A DNA stretch of 64,000 nt from Cylicocyclus nassatus (taxonomy: Eukaryota > Nematoda > Chromadorea > Rhabditida > Strongylidae): assembly GCA_958299035.1 (NCBI GenBank), contig CATQJL010000326.1:448232-512231 (forward strand), written 5' to 3'. The first letter of the stretch is position 1. Each line of letters opens with the position of its first letter. This document shows, piece after piece, positions 34,945 to 45,720 of the stretch. The position numbers and the translations under genes were made by a program. Below the pieces are notes generated by a model. The model worked only from the letters and a program-made list of their open reading frames with translations, was not told the origin of the DNA and made no database searches.

Positions 34945-35380
34945 AGGCAGTGTCCAAGCAAAAAGTCGATTTTGAGATTTTGTGCTTACCCGGGCTTATT
35001 CGCCATGCTGAACCGATAAACCACAATGGAGAGCGCGAAAATGCCAAAAAAAAGGCCCTAATGCAGGAAAAAAATCACAGGTGGGCCGGGCCGTTCACAC
35101 CGTGACGCCACTCTCCCAGGCTTTAGGGGCGATCTTCTGTTGGGTCGCAGTTGGGTGGTGGTGATGTTAGTGCGGTTAGCGGAAGCGAGAAGATCGCTCC
35201 TGAAGCTGGGAAAGTGATGCCACTATGTGAACAGCCCCGCCCACCTGCAATTTCCCTCCTCCGTTAGAGCCTTTTTTCGCCGTTTTCGCGCTCTCCAGTG
35301 GTGATTTTCGGATTCAGCATAGCGAATAGGCCCAGGTAAGCACATAATTTCGCAATCGACTTTTTGCTGGGACACTGCCT
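34945..35380. mobile_element. TTAA-target foldback MITE (AGGCAGTGTCCAAGC)
   Basis: Inverted arms of more than 100 bp: AGGCAGTGTCCAAGCAAAAA to TTTTTGCTGGGACACTGCCT. The left flank is TTAA and the right flank TTAG. The inner arms GAGAGCGCGAAAATG / CGTTTTCGCGCTCTCC continue the hairpin. Confidence 0.85.
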
Positions 35381-35431
35381 TTAGAGGCTAACGTACTGTT
35401 TTTTTGACTCGGCCAGATTCGAGAACGACGC

Positions 35432-35815
35432 ATGACGAGTAAGCTTCGTCAAAGCTCGTGTTTTCTCCAAAGCGTTTCGAACTTTGCACACCTGAAATAC
35501 TGCGTTGTACACGACAATCACATCAAGGTTCATATTTTCGACAAAAGAGCCGGAGCCTTCAGAAAGCTGCTTCTAAGATGTGAAAACAAAGCAAATGAAG
35601 ATTGCAAGCTGCAACTGATGTTATCATGTTCACGTCCAGGCCAAGGCAATACACTAATTCCGATCAAGCTTTCCTTGTCTAGTCAATTTTTATCCATTGG
35701 TGATCAACCCAAGATTCTTGCTCTCGAAGATCTCTTGGAAATACACTCAGATTGTCTAGTTAGTAATGGCGCTATAGAAATGCCGTTCACTTTGCTTGGA
35801 GGCATTATGCGGTAG
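35432..35815 (+). CDS. Hypothetical 127-aa frame, possible terminal exon
   Basis: The frame starts at ATG, ends at TAG, and has a varied, protein-like composition (HLKYCVVHDNHIKVHIFDK, ILALEDLLEIHSD). A possible acceptor CTCGGCCAG lies 16 nt upstream of the ATG. No family is recognised. It follows a TTAA MITE and precedes a Helitron, so upstream exons could be displaced. It is the most gene-like open stretch between 34 and 40 kb, but evidence is slight. Confidence 0.3.
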   Translation: MTSKLRQSSCFLQSVSNFAHLKYCVVHDNHIKVHIFDKRAGAFRKLLLRCENKANEDCKLQLMLSCSRPGQGNTLIPIKLSLSSQFLSIGDQPKILALEDLLEIHSDCLVSNGAIEMPFTLLGGIMR

Positions 35816-35879
35816 GACCTAGGCGGGTAGGACAAAAGGAAAGAGCGAGTTTATAAGTTCAGCGAGTTTTATCTCCCTA

Positions 35880-36101
35880 CTAGCTGGCTTACCCGGCTCC
35901 GCCGTACGGGGGTGATCAGCATGCTCGATTACCCCCCTGTGCCAACTCCCAGCCCGTAGCTCAAATTTTGCAAAAAATCGATAAAATCGATATCGATCGA
36001 TGACGAAAAGTAGCCTATGACACCCGCCGGGGCCCGAAGTGTATGTGTGCTAAGTTTGGTCCCGATCGGTTCAGAAATGGAATTTTCTATTCGGAACATA
36101 C
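35880..36101 (-). mobile_element. Truncated nonautonomous Helitron
   Basis: CTAGCTGGCTTACCCGGCTC end present. The element stops at GGAACATACC before a C-run, without microsatellite and TC terminus. Confidence 0.75.
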
Positions 36102-37760
36102 CCCCCCCTAAAAGTACCGATCCGTACGGCCCCTCCCCGCCCTCCCCGCCTCCTCCACTTCCTTTTGCGGTAACTTGCTTAAACGAATGTCTATCTCAAA
36201 AGATGCCTGCCAAAGGACCTCAATCAAAATTATAGGTCAGAGAAAGACATCTACTTACAAATTGGTAGATAAAGCAAGTAATGCTTCACCACTCAAAAAA
36301 CAAATAATTCTACGTAGATTAAGTAGTAAAATTTTACAAATCGGCCATGCTTAATGTAGGAAAATATGAATGGAAAGAGCATTATCTGACAAAGCAGAAC
36401 ATCGATTTCAATTTGAATGGTATTTGAGCTGTACTCTACCTATAAAAAATGAAATAAAATAACAACCAAGAAAAATTCAGCATAACGGAACGGTTCACTT
36501 TAGTCACTATAATTGACTATTTTATAATAACTCCTTTCCTAGAAAAGGTTAATAGACTTTTCTGCTGTTTATGAATGTTCGGCATAATCCGTTCATGGTC
36601 CAATAGCACCGGAATATAGACTATGGTTCTGGAAATTGAAACGTTTTAGACTTTAATGACAGTCCAGTAGTCCACGTGCGCGACAATATTTTTTTTTGCA
36701 GGGAGAGAAATCTTATCGATATCTTTAAAACGTAAAAATTAATTTTCGACTAAAAAGCTTACTTTCTATCTATTACACGGATTTTCCTGCGAAAAAAAAA
36801 AACGTTTTAGGGCCTTCCAGAACGATGCTAAAAACGTGCATGAGCACGGTACTTTAAAAATTTGTAACTAAGGTCAGAAAAAGACTGAGAGGCTGTAATG
36901 AATAGACTGCATTATTCTGCTCATACTATCCATGGAAAAAGTTTCAGCCATTGAGGAGCAGTGAGCTCGAAAAAATTTAGATGCGACTCTAGCAAATTCA
37001 GATGCAATCCTAAAAAGCAAAAACTGGGATTTTTAAGCTTGAAATTTCGAACTCACCGGAGAAGTTATGAAACCGCCTAAAATTTTTATGATAGAAAGTA
37101 GGAGGATGGCCTCGTAATACAGCAAAATTGCAGCGAGCAGGCCTCCATAGCGGCGAAAAAATTTAGACGCGACCCAGATACGACCCCCTTTTTTCATTTT
37201 TTGTTGCCATATATAAAATTTGAAAAAAATCGACAGGCTATGAAATATAACCAGATTTTGCACAAATGTAGCAGAGCATCTCCAAAGTATAGGTAAATTG
37301 TATGGGCCCTTGAAAGACATAATAAAAAGTTTTAAAAATTATCGCTGCTCATGGCTGGTAGAGATGAGCGCTTTTGTCGAGAGTTGAGATTTCAGTGATG
37401 TTTCGGAACCAGGATTTTTAGGCCAATTGGTACATTCAACATTCTTGTCACTTATACATGCTTAGTGTTAGCTTCTGAAAGTGTCTTTGGAATCTGCGGT
37501 CATACTAGTGGCCAGCAAGTTCAATCCCCGTCTGCGACACCTTTCTTGCAGAAAAAAATGCTTTTTTTGAAGAGTAGAGAATGTTTGCGACTAAGAATCT
37601 TATTTCCTACATTCCACACTTTTTTTATTCGGAACTCTTACGACCCCCCCCCCCCCGCCGGTGCCCCCTTTATGACCCCGCGTTGCGACAGTCGCATCAC
37701 ATGTTTGACCCTGCTCAAGACCGATATACCATCTTCCCACGTCTCCCGATACTCCCTCCC
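36102..37760. other. Unique AT-rich sequence, no gene seen
   Basis: No repeat ends, RNA genes or convincing frames over about 1.6 kb. A C-run with GCCGG occurs near 37648. Confidence 0.5.
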
Positions 37761-37926
37761 ATGTCTATCTCGTGCGTATTGTGGACGCTGAATCCAGTAA
37801 AAAAGGAGAGAGAGCAAGCACACCACACGCCTCCATTCAGCCTTCACTCTCTCCCACCCTTTCCCCTCATTCGTAATCTTTAGTGTGTGAATAAATATTT
37901 ATAACTGTATCACCGTTTATTGCTAC
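37761..37926 (+). repeat. Possible solo LTR
   Basis: The segment starts TGTCTATCTCG and ends GCTACA, and contains GTGAATAAATATTTATAAC (poly-A signal-like). Length and composition fit a small LTR with TG...CA ends. No target duplication, primer-binding site or second LTR could be confirmed. Confidence 0.25.
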
Positions 37927-39676
37927 ACGCCCAGGCAAGGATTCGATCAACCCTTGGTCCTGAAAATTTCACGATTTACAAAAAAATCAGCAGTAAATCT
38001 CACAAGCAGTTGTCTTGTACTACTCAATCATAATTAGTTTTCTGACACAGCAAAAAAAATGGAAGATTCTTCCATAAAACTTTTGATATCATATTCAGTC
38101 ACAGATTAGAAGAGAAAAGCGATAAACTGTGTTTGGCAAGAAACAAGAACATCTGAGGGCAGCAGGACCCAGAATTAATCATTGCAAGACCGAGGCATTC
38201 ACCATTAGAACACGCGACCACTCGGGGCAATTACAGTTGATTGCACGGAATCGCCCGGGCTAAACCTCGCGAGCGTGTCTCTTGCGGGCTAACACTGGCA
38301 TCGCGCACGAGTCATCATGGCGCCCGTACTCGACAGCCGCGTTGCTGGCTCGCTCGCGTGCTTTCAGCCTACAACGATATGGACGAGTTCGTGCAGTTGA
38401 CTTTACCTGCGATTTCCCGAATGTCACAAGGGTCACATTGCAACTTTAAAAATGCACGACCTACTCCAGAACAAAGCCCAATTAGTCTGTTAACTGCGCT
38501 CTGCATTTGAATCCGTAAGTTTTCGCTTTTTGATATCAGCGCGCTCAAATTTCGATATTGTATAGACTGCAGTATGAACTATAAACTAGCACAAACCGCT
38601 CGCTTTCCGATGACAAAATGGAAAAAATCCGAGAGATTCTCGAAAATTGGTGATGGTGAAATTCGAGGATTTATGGAGTTTTAAGATAAAGTGAAGCCAT
38701 TCTTAAATTGAATCATGCACAACAATCAGAAAATGTTCACAAATTGTTTAGAGGCTGAATCACCTAGCGCAGTAAGGAAGAAAAGGAATTCGAAGACAAC
38801 TCGAGACTTGTCGCCCTCACAAATTGAACGAGCCGCTGTACGCAAAGCTGCTAGAGGACAAGCGTCAATCACGAAGGAGTCGAATTCTTAGAAGCCAAAA
38901 CTTTGCATGGTGAGGTTAATTGCCCCGCCGAATACGAATATCATGCTCGTTAGCTGAATTACCGCCTCTTTTATCGTTTAGCGTGAGACCCCCTACCGTA
39001 AACCCACTGCATCCTCACAAGTCCCTACCATGAGAAACCGATATCGTTTTCGTGATCAGCATGGCAGATAACCCACTTACGCAAGTTTTAGCCAAATTTG
39101 TAATAATTTGTAATTTTTTCCGTACACCATAGGCCAACCGTAACTCTCAATGCTACGCCAGATTGCAGAACTGTGACTGCGCTTGTAGCCTACGTCACTA
39201 CCTCTATAATGGTAAAATTTGAGTGAGTCATTTGCAAAGAGAGAGTAGTTGTAAAAGTAGTTGCAGAACTTAGTTAACAACCTAATAGAGATAAAGCACA
39301 TTTGACATCAGAATTTCAAGCCTTGATCCCAGTATTTAAGACGTCCCAAACAGTCACTTCGACTTGAGGACCCGCCCTTGTTACCACTCTAGACTCGGAC
39401 TTATGCACCGATTTTGCACAACGCTAAAGTAAGATGTAGTCTGCGTAAATTCATTGCGGACAATAGTCCCTTTAATTACCTTAAGTTCTACTTAAAGGTA
39501 AAAGATTCCGAGTGATTAGAAGACGCATATTTTTATGTCAACTCTACACAAACTTCCTTGGCCGATTACTATATGCTTGGCTTGCAGAGAGGCTAGAAGA
39601 ATCTCTCTACAAATCAATAGCGGTCCCAAGACTTCCGTTCGGGAAGAGGGAGGCGACAGGACCTTTTTTGGATGTA
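37927..39676. other. Unique sequence, no gene seen
   Basis: A GC-richer patch at 38240-38400 gives one 89-aa plus-strand frame without recognisable features. Otherwise AT-rich. Confidence 0.45.
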
Positions 39677-39876
39677 CCCTATTTCCAGGTGTATAGGCCG
39701 CACCCTTTTCGCTCTAAAGGCGAACACGCCAAAAGACTGACTTTCATCATGGAGCGCGTTAAGTGAGAGAAGTATGCGATAAGGCGACCGCTTCGCGAGA
39801 CATATGCGCGGCGGCACGCCTGGGTCTGCTCGCGTTTAGAGCGAAAAGGGTGCGGCTTATACACCTGAAAATAGGG
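39677..39876. mobile_element. Mariner-type foldback MITE (CCCTATTTCCAGG)
   Basis: 200 bp, TA on both sides, near-identical to 14979-15178 in opposite internal orientation. Its core contains GTCTCGCGAAGCGG in complement. Confidence 0.88.
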
Positions 39877-40128
39877 TAGGGGCATGACGTCGGAACAGTT
39901 TTTTGGGATGCTTTCCGTCATTCTAGTAGGCCTACATCCTCGAAATTTTTTTGAATCTATGTCTCACCAGTCACTCCGGTCTACCACTGCTACAAATCCA
40001 TATGTAGCAACTGCATTACCAATTTGACACTCTCGCAAAATAAGCTATAGAGCATCCTAAAAGCGTGACGATGGTGCGACCGCGCGCAACACACGCACCT
40101 TTCGACAACCACATTTTCTTGGTTTCAA

Positions 40129-40448
40129 AGGCAGGGTCCCGACAAAATTTCGCTCCCCGATTCACCTCTTCGGAGCCTTTTCGCCATGCAAGCCATATCT
40201 GAGCTTTTCGGCGCTTGAAATTGGCAAAAATGAGCTTTCTTCGTAGCTTTCCGTGTCCGCGTTTGCTCTAAATCACGTGTAGGAAGTGGTCGTGGCCTGA
40301 AAATGGGCGGGATCCGAAAGAATCCTCAGCGGATTTTGAGCTTTCCAGAAGCCTTTTTTGCTCCAGACTTTACTGATAGAATAGACTATATGGAGGGTCT
40401 ACCATTGGAAAAAATCCCGGTACCCGTCATTTTGAGGGGACGCTGCCT
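40129..40448. mobile_element. TTAA-target MITE (AGGCAGGGTCC)
   Basis: The ends AGGCAGGGTCCCGACAAAAT and GAGGGGACGCTGCCT are inverted, with TCAA left and TTAA right. The interior is diverged from the other family members. Confidence 0.7.
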
Positions 40449-41054
40449 TTAAGACCCACCCGAAAGGTTTTCATGCTTAGGTATGATAATACTTAGACGC
40501 CGGAAGTGAATGAGAAGCGTTGAGATGACGAGTTTCTTGATGAGGCTGTTATGCTCCTGTGGCCGCAAAGACCGCAGTCAAATCCGTCGTCACGGTTTTA
40601 TAAATGAACCTTACCAATATCAACAGCTCAGAAAAGTTGAAAACAACTTTCCGAATGACCTGATATATACTAAAAATGATGTAAACTGCTTCGGTAGTAA
40701 CGCTTCGTCCATTTCTTAATTCCATGCAAGTCTCTACAGACACTGTAAAAAGACGGTAGTGTCCATGTGCTATGCTGCTACAATAATGCAAGTAAAGCAT
40801 GGAGCAATCGGTAATTATTTACATATTTCAAAGTACTTATATAAATTATTTATGACAGATAGCGTGCACTGAGCATAGACCATGGCTTATATCCAGGGTC
40901 AAGCGTGGGGTGTGGCACGCCACAGCTGCTCAGATAATCGCCGGGGGCAGGCGGTCCGCAAACTCGCGCTTTTCTGCAGGCGGTCAGCAGAATTTTGGGG
41001 CGTGGCCAAACCTTCAGCGGGCGGCACTTCCTTTACGGTCGCATATTCTGCCAG

Positions 41055-41632
41055 CTCAGATAACCGCCGGGGGCAGGCGGCCATGCGAATTTTGAGCAAG
41101 CGCGCACCGGAAAAATAGTTCGTTGATTTTTTGCGGCCCGCTTGCAGAAATTTGGAAGAAAGTTGGCAAAATTAAAGACGAATGCTTGAAGAACAATCGC
41201 GGTTTCTTTATGGATTAGCTGCGGCGCAATGGCCGCATTCTCGCGGACTTTCCGCGAGAATATGCAAAAATTTCGAGGGCCGCACGTTCCTTTGTGGAGG
41301 ACCGCGCAACCCCCAGGTACTTTCCGCTGAGAGAAAGTACTTCAAACTTGAGTAATTAAACCAACGGTGACACCTCTGCCACACAGAGTCTTACCTGCGC
41401 TCGACGTACGCCCGAAAATACCTAAAAAGAGTCCGAGCGCTTGCTGAAAGTTTGGCCAGCGCTCGCTGGAAGATATTATTTGACGAGCGCTCGCAGAAAA
41501 TTCTGTAATGCTGCCCGCTGGCAGAACGCGGAAGTACCGCCCGCTGAAGGTTTGGCCACGCCCCAAAATTCTGCTGACCGCCTGCAGAAAAGCGCGAGTT
41601 TGCGGACCGCCTGCCCCCGGCGATTATCTGAG
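41055..41632 (-). mobile_element. SL element copy F, nested in copy E
   Basis: A full 578-bp reverse copy in the left part of E. AG flanks both sides, and E continues in register (CTGCC-AG-CGGGCAGC). Confidence 0.92.
41237..41362 (-). ncRNA. Spliced-leader (SL1-like) RNA gene, copy F
   Basis: Exon GGTTTAATTACTCAAG then TTTGAA, so the last exon base is A instead of G and GT follows. Stem-loop 1 and the 11-bp 3' hairpin are fully paired, and the Sm-type site AAATTTTTGCA is intact. Apart from the exon's last base it is essentially identical to copy B. Confidence 0.72.
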
Positions 41633-41789
41633 AGCGGGCAGCAATACAGCATTTTTTGCAAGCGCTCGGCAAATAATTTCTTTCAGCGAGCGCTGTCCAA
41701 ACTTTCAGCAAGCGCTCGGACTCTTTTTAGGCATTTTCGGGCCTACGTCGAGCGCAGGTAAGACTCTGTGTGGCAGAGGTGTCACCGTT

Positions 41790-41915
41790 GGTTTAATTAC
41801 TCAAGTTTGAGGTACTTTCTCTCAGCGGAAAGTACCTGAGGGTTGCGCGGTCCTCCACAAAGGACCGTGCGGCCCTCGAAATTTTTGCATATTCTCGCGG
41901 AAAGTCCACGAGAAT
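41790..41915 (+). ncRNA. Spliced-leader (SL1-like) RNA gene, copy E (reference)
   Basis: The exon at 41790-41811 begins GGTTTAATTACTCAAG and matches SL1 at 21 of 22 bases. The GT donor is at 41812. Stem 1 pairs 41811-41819 with 41828-41836 (9 bp). Stem 2 pairs 41838-41842 with 41873-41877, then 41846-41854 with 41861-41869, with a 6-nt loop. The Sm-type site ATTTTTG is at 41881-41887. Stem 3 pairs 41891-41901 with 41905-41915, with one mismatch. In known SL RNAs this leader exon is donated by trans-splicing to mRNA 5' ends, and the Sm core is required for snRNP assembly. Confidence 0.8.
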
Positions 41916-42109
41916 GCGGCCACTGCGCCGCAGCTAATCCATAAAAAAACCGCGATTGTTCTTCAAGCATTCGTCTTTAATTTCGCCAACTTTCTTCCAA
42001 ATTTCTGCAAGCGGGCCGCAAAAAATCAACGAACTATTTTTCCGGTGCGCGCTTGCTCAAAATTCGCATGGCCGCCTGCCCCCGGCGGTTATCTGAGTGG
42101 GGGGTCGTA

Positions 42110-42687
42110 CTCAGATAATCGCCGGGGGCAAGCGGCCATGCGAATTTTGAGCAAGCGGGCACCGGAAAAATAGTTCGCTGATTTTTTGTGGTCCGCTTGC
42201 AGAAATTTGGAATAATTTTGGCCAATTTTTAGACGAACGCTCGAAGATCTATCGCGATTTTTCTATACATAAGTTGCGGCACAGTGGCCGCATTCTCGCG
42301 GATTTTCCGCGAGAACATGCAAAATTATTGAGAGCCGCACGGTCCTTTTTGAAGGACCGCACAGCCCTCAGGTACTTTCCGCTGAAAGAAAGTACCCCAA
42401 ACTTGGGTAATAAAACCATCGATGGCACCTCTGCCACATAGAGTCTCATCTTTTCTCGGCGTACGCCCGAAACTGCGTAAAAAGAGTCTGAGCGCCTGCT
42501 GAAAGTTTGGCCAGCGCTCGCTGAAAGAGATTATTTGACGAGCGCTTGCAGAAAATTTTGTATTGATGCCCGCCTACAGAAAACGCAATTACCGCCCGCT
42601 GAAGATTTGGCCACGCCCCGAAATCCTGCTGACCGCCTGCAGAAAAGCGCGAGTTTGCGGACCGCCTGCCCCCGGCGATTATCTGAG
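42110..42687 (-). mobile_element. SL element copy G
   Basis: Intact termini, TA duplicated, 578 bp, only 12 bp from copy E. It is more diverged than B/E/F. Confidence 0.9.
42292..42417 (-). ncRNA. SL1-like RNA gene, copy G
   Basis: The exon begins GGTTTTATTACCCAAG and ends TTTGGG before GT. It keeps the canonical SL1 ACCC at bases 10-13 but differs at bases 6 and 21. The 3' hairpin is fully paired and the Sm-type site is AATAATTTTGC. This looks like a separate sublineage from the ACTC copies. Confidence 0.65.
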
Positions 42688-43816
42688 TAGAGGGTCAGCA
42701 AAAGGAGGGAGGAGGTCGTTATCGAAAAAATAGTGATATTATCGACATTATGTCAGACAACAATGTCTGGTAGGCCCACGTACAAGATACCAGCACTGAT
42801 GTTTCCTACCCTCATACACGCACAGTAAGCAATATGCCTAATTAGCATGTCCAATAACCGCCAAGCTTCAGTGAATTTTGAGGTTTCCAAATATTGGGAC
42901 ACTCAAGCGAAGTGGTCATCTTCGAACATGCTAACTTTGTTTCAAAGGTAAAAACTACTTCTTTTTGCACTCATCACAAAGTACTACTGCTTCTTTGCTC
43001 GCCTTAGAAATCCCACCCCAAATAACCTTCAAACTCTGGAATTAACAGCAAGCCAAAATCTCGTTTGTCCCATTTTTCGCTTTCAATTCCTCAGACTAGA
43101 GAAGACCAATCAGGCTCAAAGCTTTGAAAGTTACGAGAATCGCATCGGTAAGGAAAAACAACTATAGCTTTCCCTAGGAAAAACGATTTTGAATAAAATT
43201 TCTGCTATATGGAGAAGAAGAAGGTTTAGCGGTAGCAACCATATAAAAAAGACAGAGATTTACATGCTTTAAGGTAAGTTAATGGGACTTACTGGGAATG
43301 ACTTAATGGGAAAATTCTTTTCGGAGGTAAGTTAATGGGGTGTGGCACAACCCCTAAAAAGCTGTGGCAGCCACAGCTTTTTAGGATTTGTGCCACACCC
43401 CATTAACTCACCTCCGAAAAGAATTTTCGCGAACAGAGTATATATAGTTTGATAGCCTGAGTCTAGCAGTTTTCGTAAGAGTAGTTTGGGCCTGACTCAT
43501 CTTCTTCGCTCTGAGTAAAAGCTGGTGAAAGCGCAGTCATTGAAAGCGAAAATTGGGACGAACGAGATTTTGGCCTGTTTCTAATTCCATAGCTTGATGG
43601 TTATCTGGAGCACGATTCATGGTTTTCGTGAATAGGGAGTAATGCTTTGTATTGAGAACAAATAGAGTCGGCTAATTCTTTTCTGGAATACAGTTAGTCA
43701 TGTTTGAAAATGATCACTTCACTTGGATGGTCCAATATTGAGAACCCTCAGAAATTGCTAAAGCTTGGCCCATGGTGGTTATTTGACATGATAAGTAAGA
43801 ATATGTGCCTAATCAA

Positions 43817-44177
43817 AGGCACCGTCCACTCAAAATCTCGAATTCAATGTTTTTGTCGCCATCAGGCCTTCTGATTCCGAATATGGAGTCGAAAATTCGC
43901 GAAACCCCCAAAAATCCCTGTTTCGAGAACCCTCTGCAACAAGCGCAGGCGAGATAAAGCATGCTTCTGGAGTGAGAAATCCGCTCCGGAAGTAGCAAAA
44001 AGTAGCAAAGTGGACGGGGCAACCATGGTCGCCCCGCCCACTTTGCTACTTCCGGAGCGGATTTCTCGCTCCAGAAGCAGTCTTTTGCGGCGGAGCTTGG
44101 GGGTTTGCCTAGTGTGGGGGCCCACATTAGTATGCCATCATAATCTCGCCAACCTCCATTTTGGGTGGATGGTGCCT
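43817..44177. mobile_element. TTAA-target foldback MITE (AGGCACCGTCC)
   Basis: The ends AGGCACCGTCCACTCA and TGGGTGGATGGTGCCT are inverted, with TCAA left and TTAA right. The centre is a long hairpin (CCGGAAGTAGCAAAAAG / CTTTGCTACTTCCGGAGCGG). Confidence 0.85.
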
Positions 44178-44335
44178 TTAAGCATGGTAGAGCCTTTATG
44201 TCATGCCTAGGCGATATTGCCGGTGGAGGGGGGGGGGGTTAAGACAGAAGATAGGGGAGGGAGGGGGGGGGGGTCGTATGCGGCGCTTGTGTGCCAAATC
44301 TCTTGCTCGACCCTGCTTATATCTCATTTGCAAAA

Positions 44336-44378
44336 TCTTATATATAAAGCTGAATGTCTGTTTGTATGTATGTCTGTA

Positions 44379-44413
<35 letters not shown>

Positions 44414-45132
44414 ATGTGTGTACGTATGTTCCGAATAGAAAATTCCATTTCTGAACCGATCCGGACCAAACTTGGCACACATACGCTACGGGCCCCGGCG
44501 GGTGTCATAGGCTACTTTTCGTCATCGATCGATATCGATTTTATCGATTTTTATCGATTTTTTTGCTGAGTTCACCTACGGGGCTGGGAGTTGGCACAGG
44601 GAGGTAATCGAGCATGGGGATTCCGAATACAATATTGGTTCTTAGGATTATCGATTACTTTTATCGATTTTATCGATTTTTTTGCAAAGTTTGAGCTACG
44701 GGGCTGGGAGTTGGCACAGGGGGGTAATCGAGCATGGGGATTCCGAATACAATATTGGTTTTCAGGATTATCGATTACTTTTATCGATTTTATCGATTTT
44801 TTTGCAAAGTTTGAGCTAGGGGGCTGGGAGTTGGCACAGGGGGGTAATCGAGCATGCTGATCATCCCCAAGGGGGTTTTTTACAAAAAATCGATAAAATC
44901 AATAAAAGTAACCGATAATTCTGAAAACTAATATTGTATTCGGAATCCCCATGCTCACTTCCCCCCTGTGCCAACTCCTAGCCCTGTAGGTGAACTCTGC
45001 GAAAAAATCGATAAAAATCGGTAAAATCGACATCGATCGATAACGAAAAGTGGACTGTGACACGCGCCGGGGCCCGAAGTGTATGTGTGCCAAGTTTGGT
45101 CCGGATACGGCGGAGCCGGGTAAGCCAGCTAG
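44336..45132 (+). mobile_element. Nonautonomous Helitron
   Basis: It starts TCTTATATATAAAGCTG after A, with (GTCT)n at 44359-44412. It ends CGGCGGAGCCGGGTAAGCC, AGCTAG before T. It resembles 1-910 with a deletion of some internal units. Confidence 0.88.
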
Positions 45133-45720
45133 TTGGCTATATTACCATATCGGATGCAACTTACGAGTATCACATCGTTGTAGAGAACAATTTTAACTTT
45201 TCGGCGGTGTAGGCTGTTCCACTCAGCAGTCCCGCCTATGGAGTATCCTTCCACGGATTTCACAAGCCTCCTTCGCGAACAAACGAGATATGGCTAAACA
45301 TAATGTTAGTAGGATGAATCAACAAAAAGACAGCATTGTGGATTGTTAGAATAAGTAAAAGCTAAACTGTAGTAACATATATTATTATCAAACAACTCTT
45401 CTAACTATGCTCTAGATCAGCGCATCATTAGCAACAATGCTCAAGTTGCAATTCTGTGACAGTAGGACTTCAAACTTGTGCGTTTTCACCAATAATAAGA
45501 ACGGCCAACTTTGCCAATGCTGCGTTCTGAGCTGTCACATCCGATTATGCACATGCATGCTGCAAAACGGACATCTCATGTGCTTATTGTTCGGTATGTA
45601 CAAATCAGTTACTTTACCAGCCCGATTGTATACCCCAAGCCAACTGCGCAGTTCATTCAGGGCCGACGCTTGTTACTATCGCTGCAATGCTTTTAAGAGA
45701 GAAAAGTTCTGCAAACAAAT
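45133..45720. other. No recognised gene
   Basis: A cysteine-rich 99-aa plus-strand frame (45437-45736) has no family I recognise and runs into the neighbouring transposon, so I treat it as chance. Confidence 0.4.

Larger units (their letters stand above)
40929..42097 (+). mobile_element. SL element copy E (contains nested copy F)
   Basis: Both termini are intact, with TG duplicated. The related hAT-like copy at 49649 shows the uninterrupted site (CACACCTGGGGGTCG). Confidence 0.9.
40894..44315. mobile_element. hAT-like element hosting three SL elements
   Basis: The left end is CAGGGTCAAGCGTGGGGTGT and the right end is CTTGCTCGACCCTG. A perfect 8-bp duplication CTTATATC lies at 40886-40893 and 44316-44323. 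Own sequence matches 49649-50684, including the central palindrome GGGGTGTGGCACAACCCCTA / TTTGTGCCACACCCCATTAA near 43335-43405. It holds SL elements E (with F inside) and G plus a TTAA MITE at 43817. Without them it would be about 1.3 kb. Confidence 0.88.

Noticed and set aside
41790..41811. SL2-type leader instead of SL1
   Set aside because: The order GGTTTAATTACTCAAG fits SL1 along its length; an SL2 match would need different spacing.
40929..42687. 5S rDNA/SL1 tandem repeat as the origin of SL copies
   Set aside because: No 5S rRNA sequence was seen near any SL copy, and each copy is bounded by transposon termini and a duplication.
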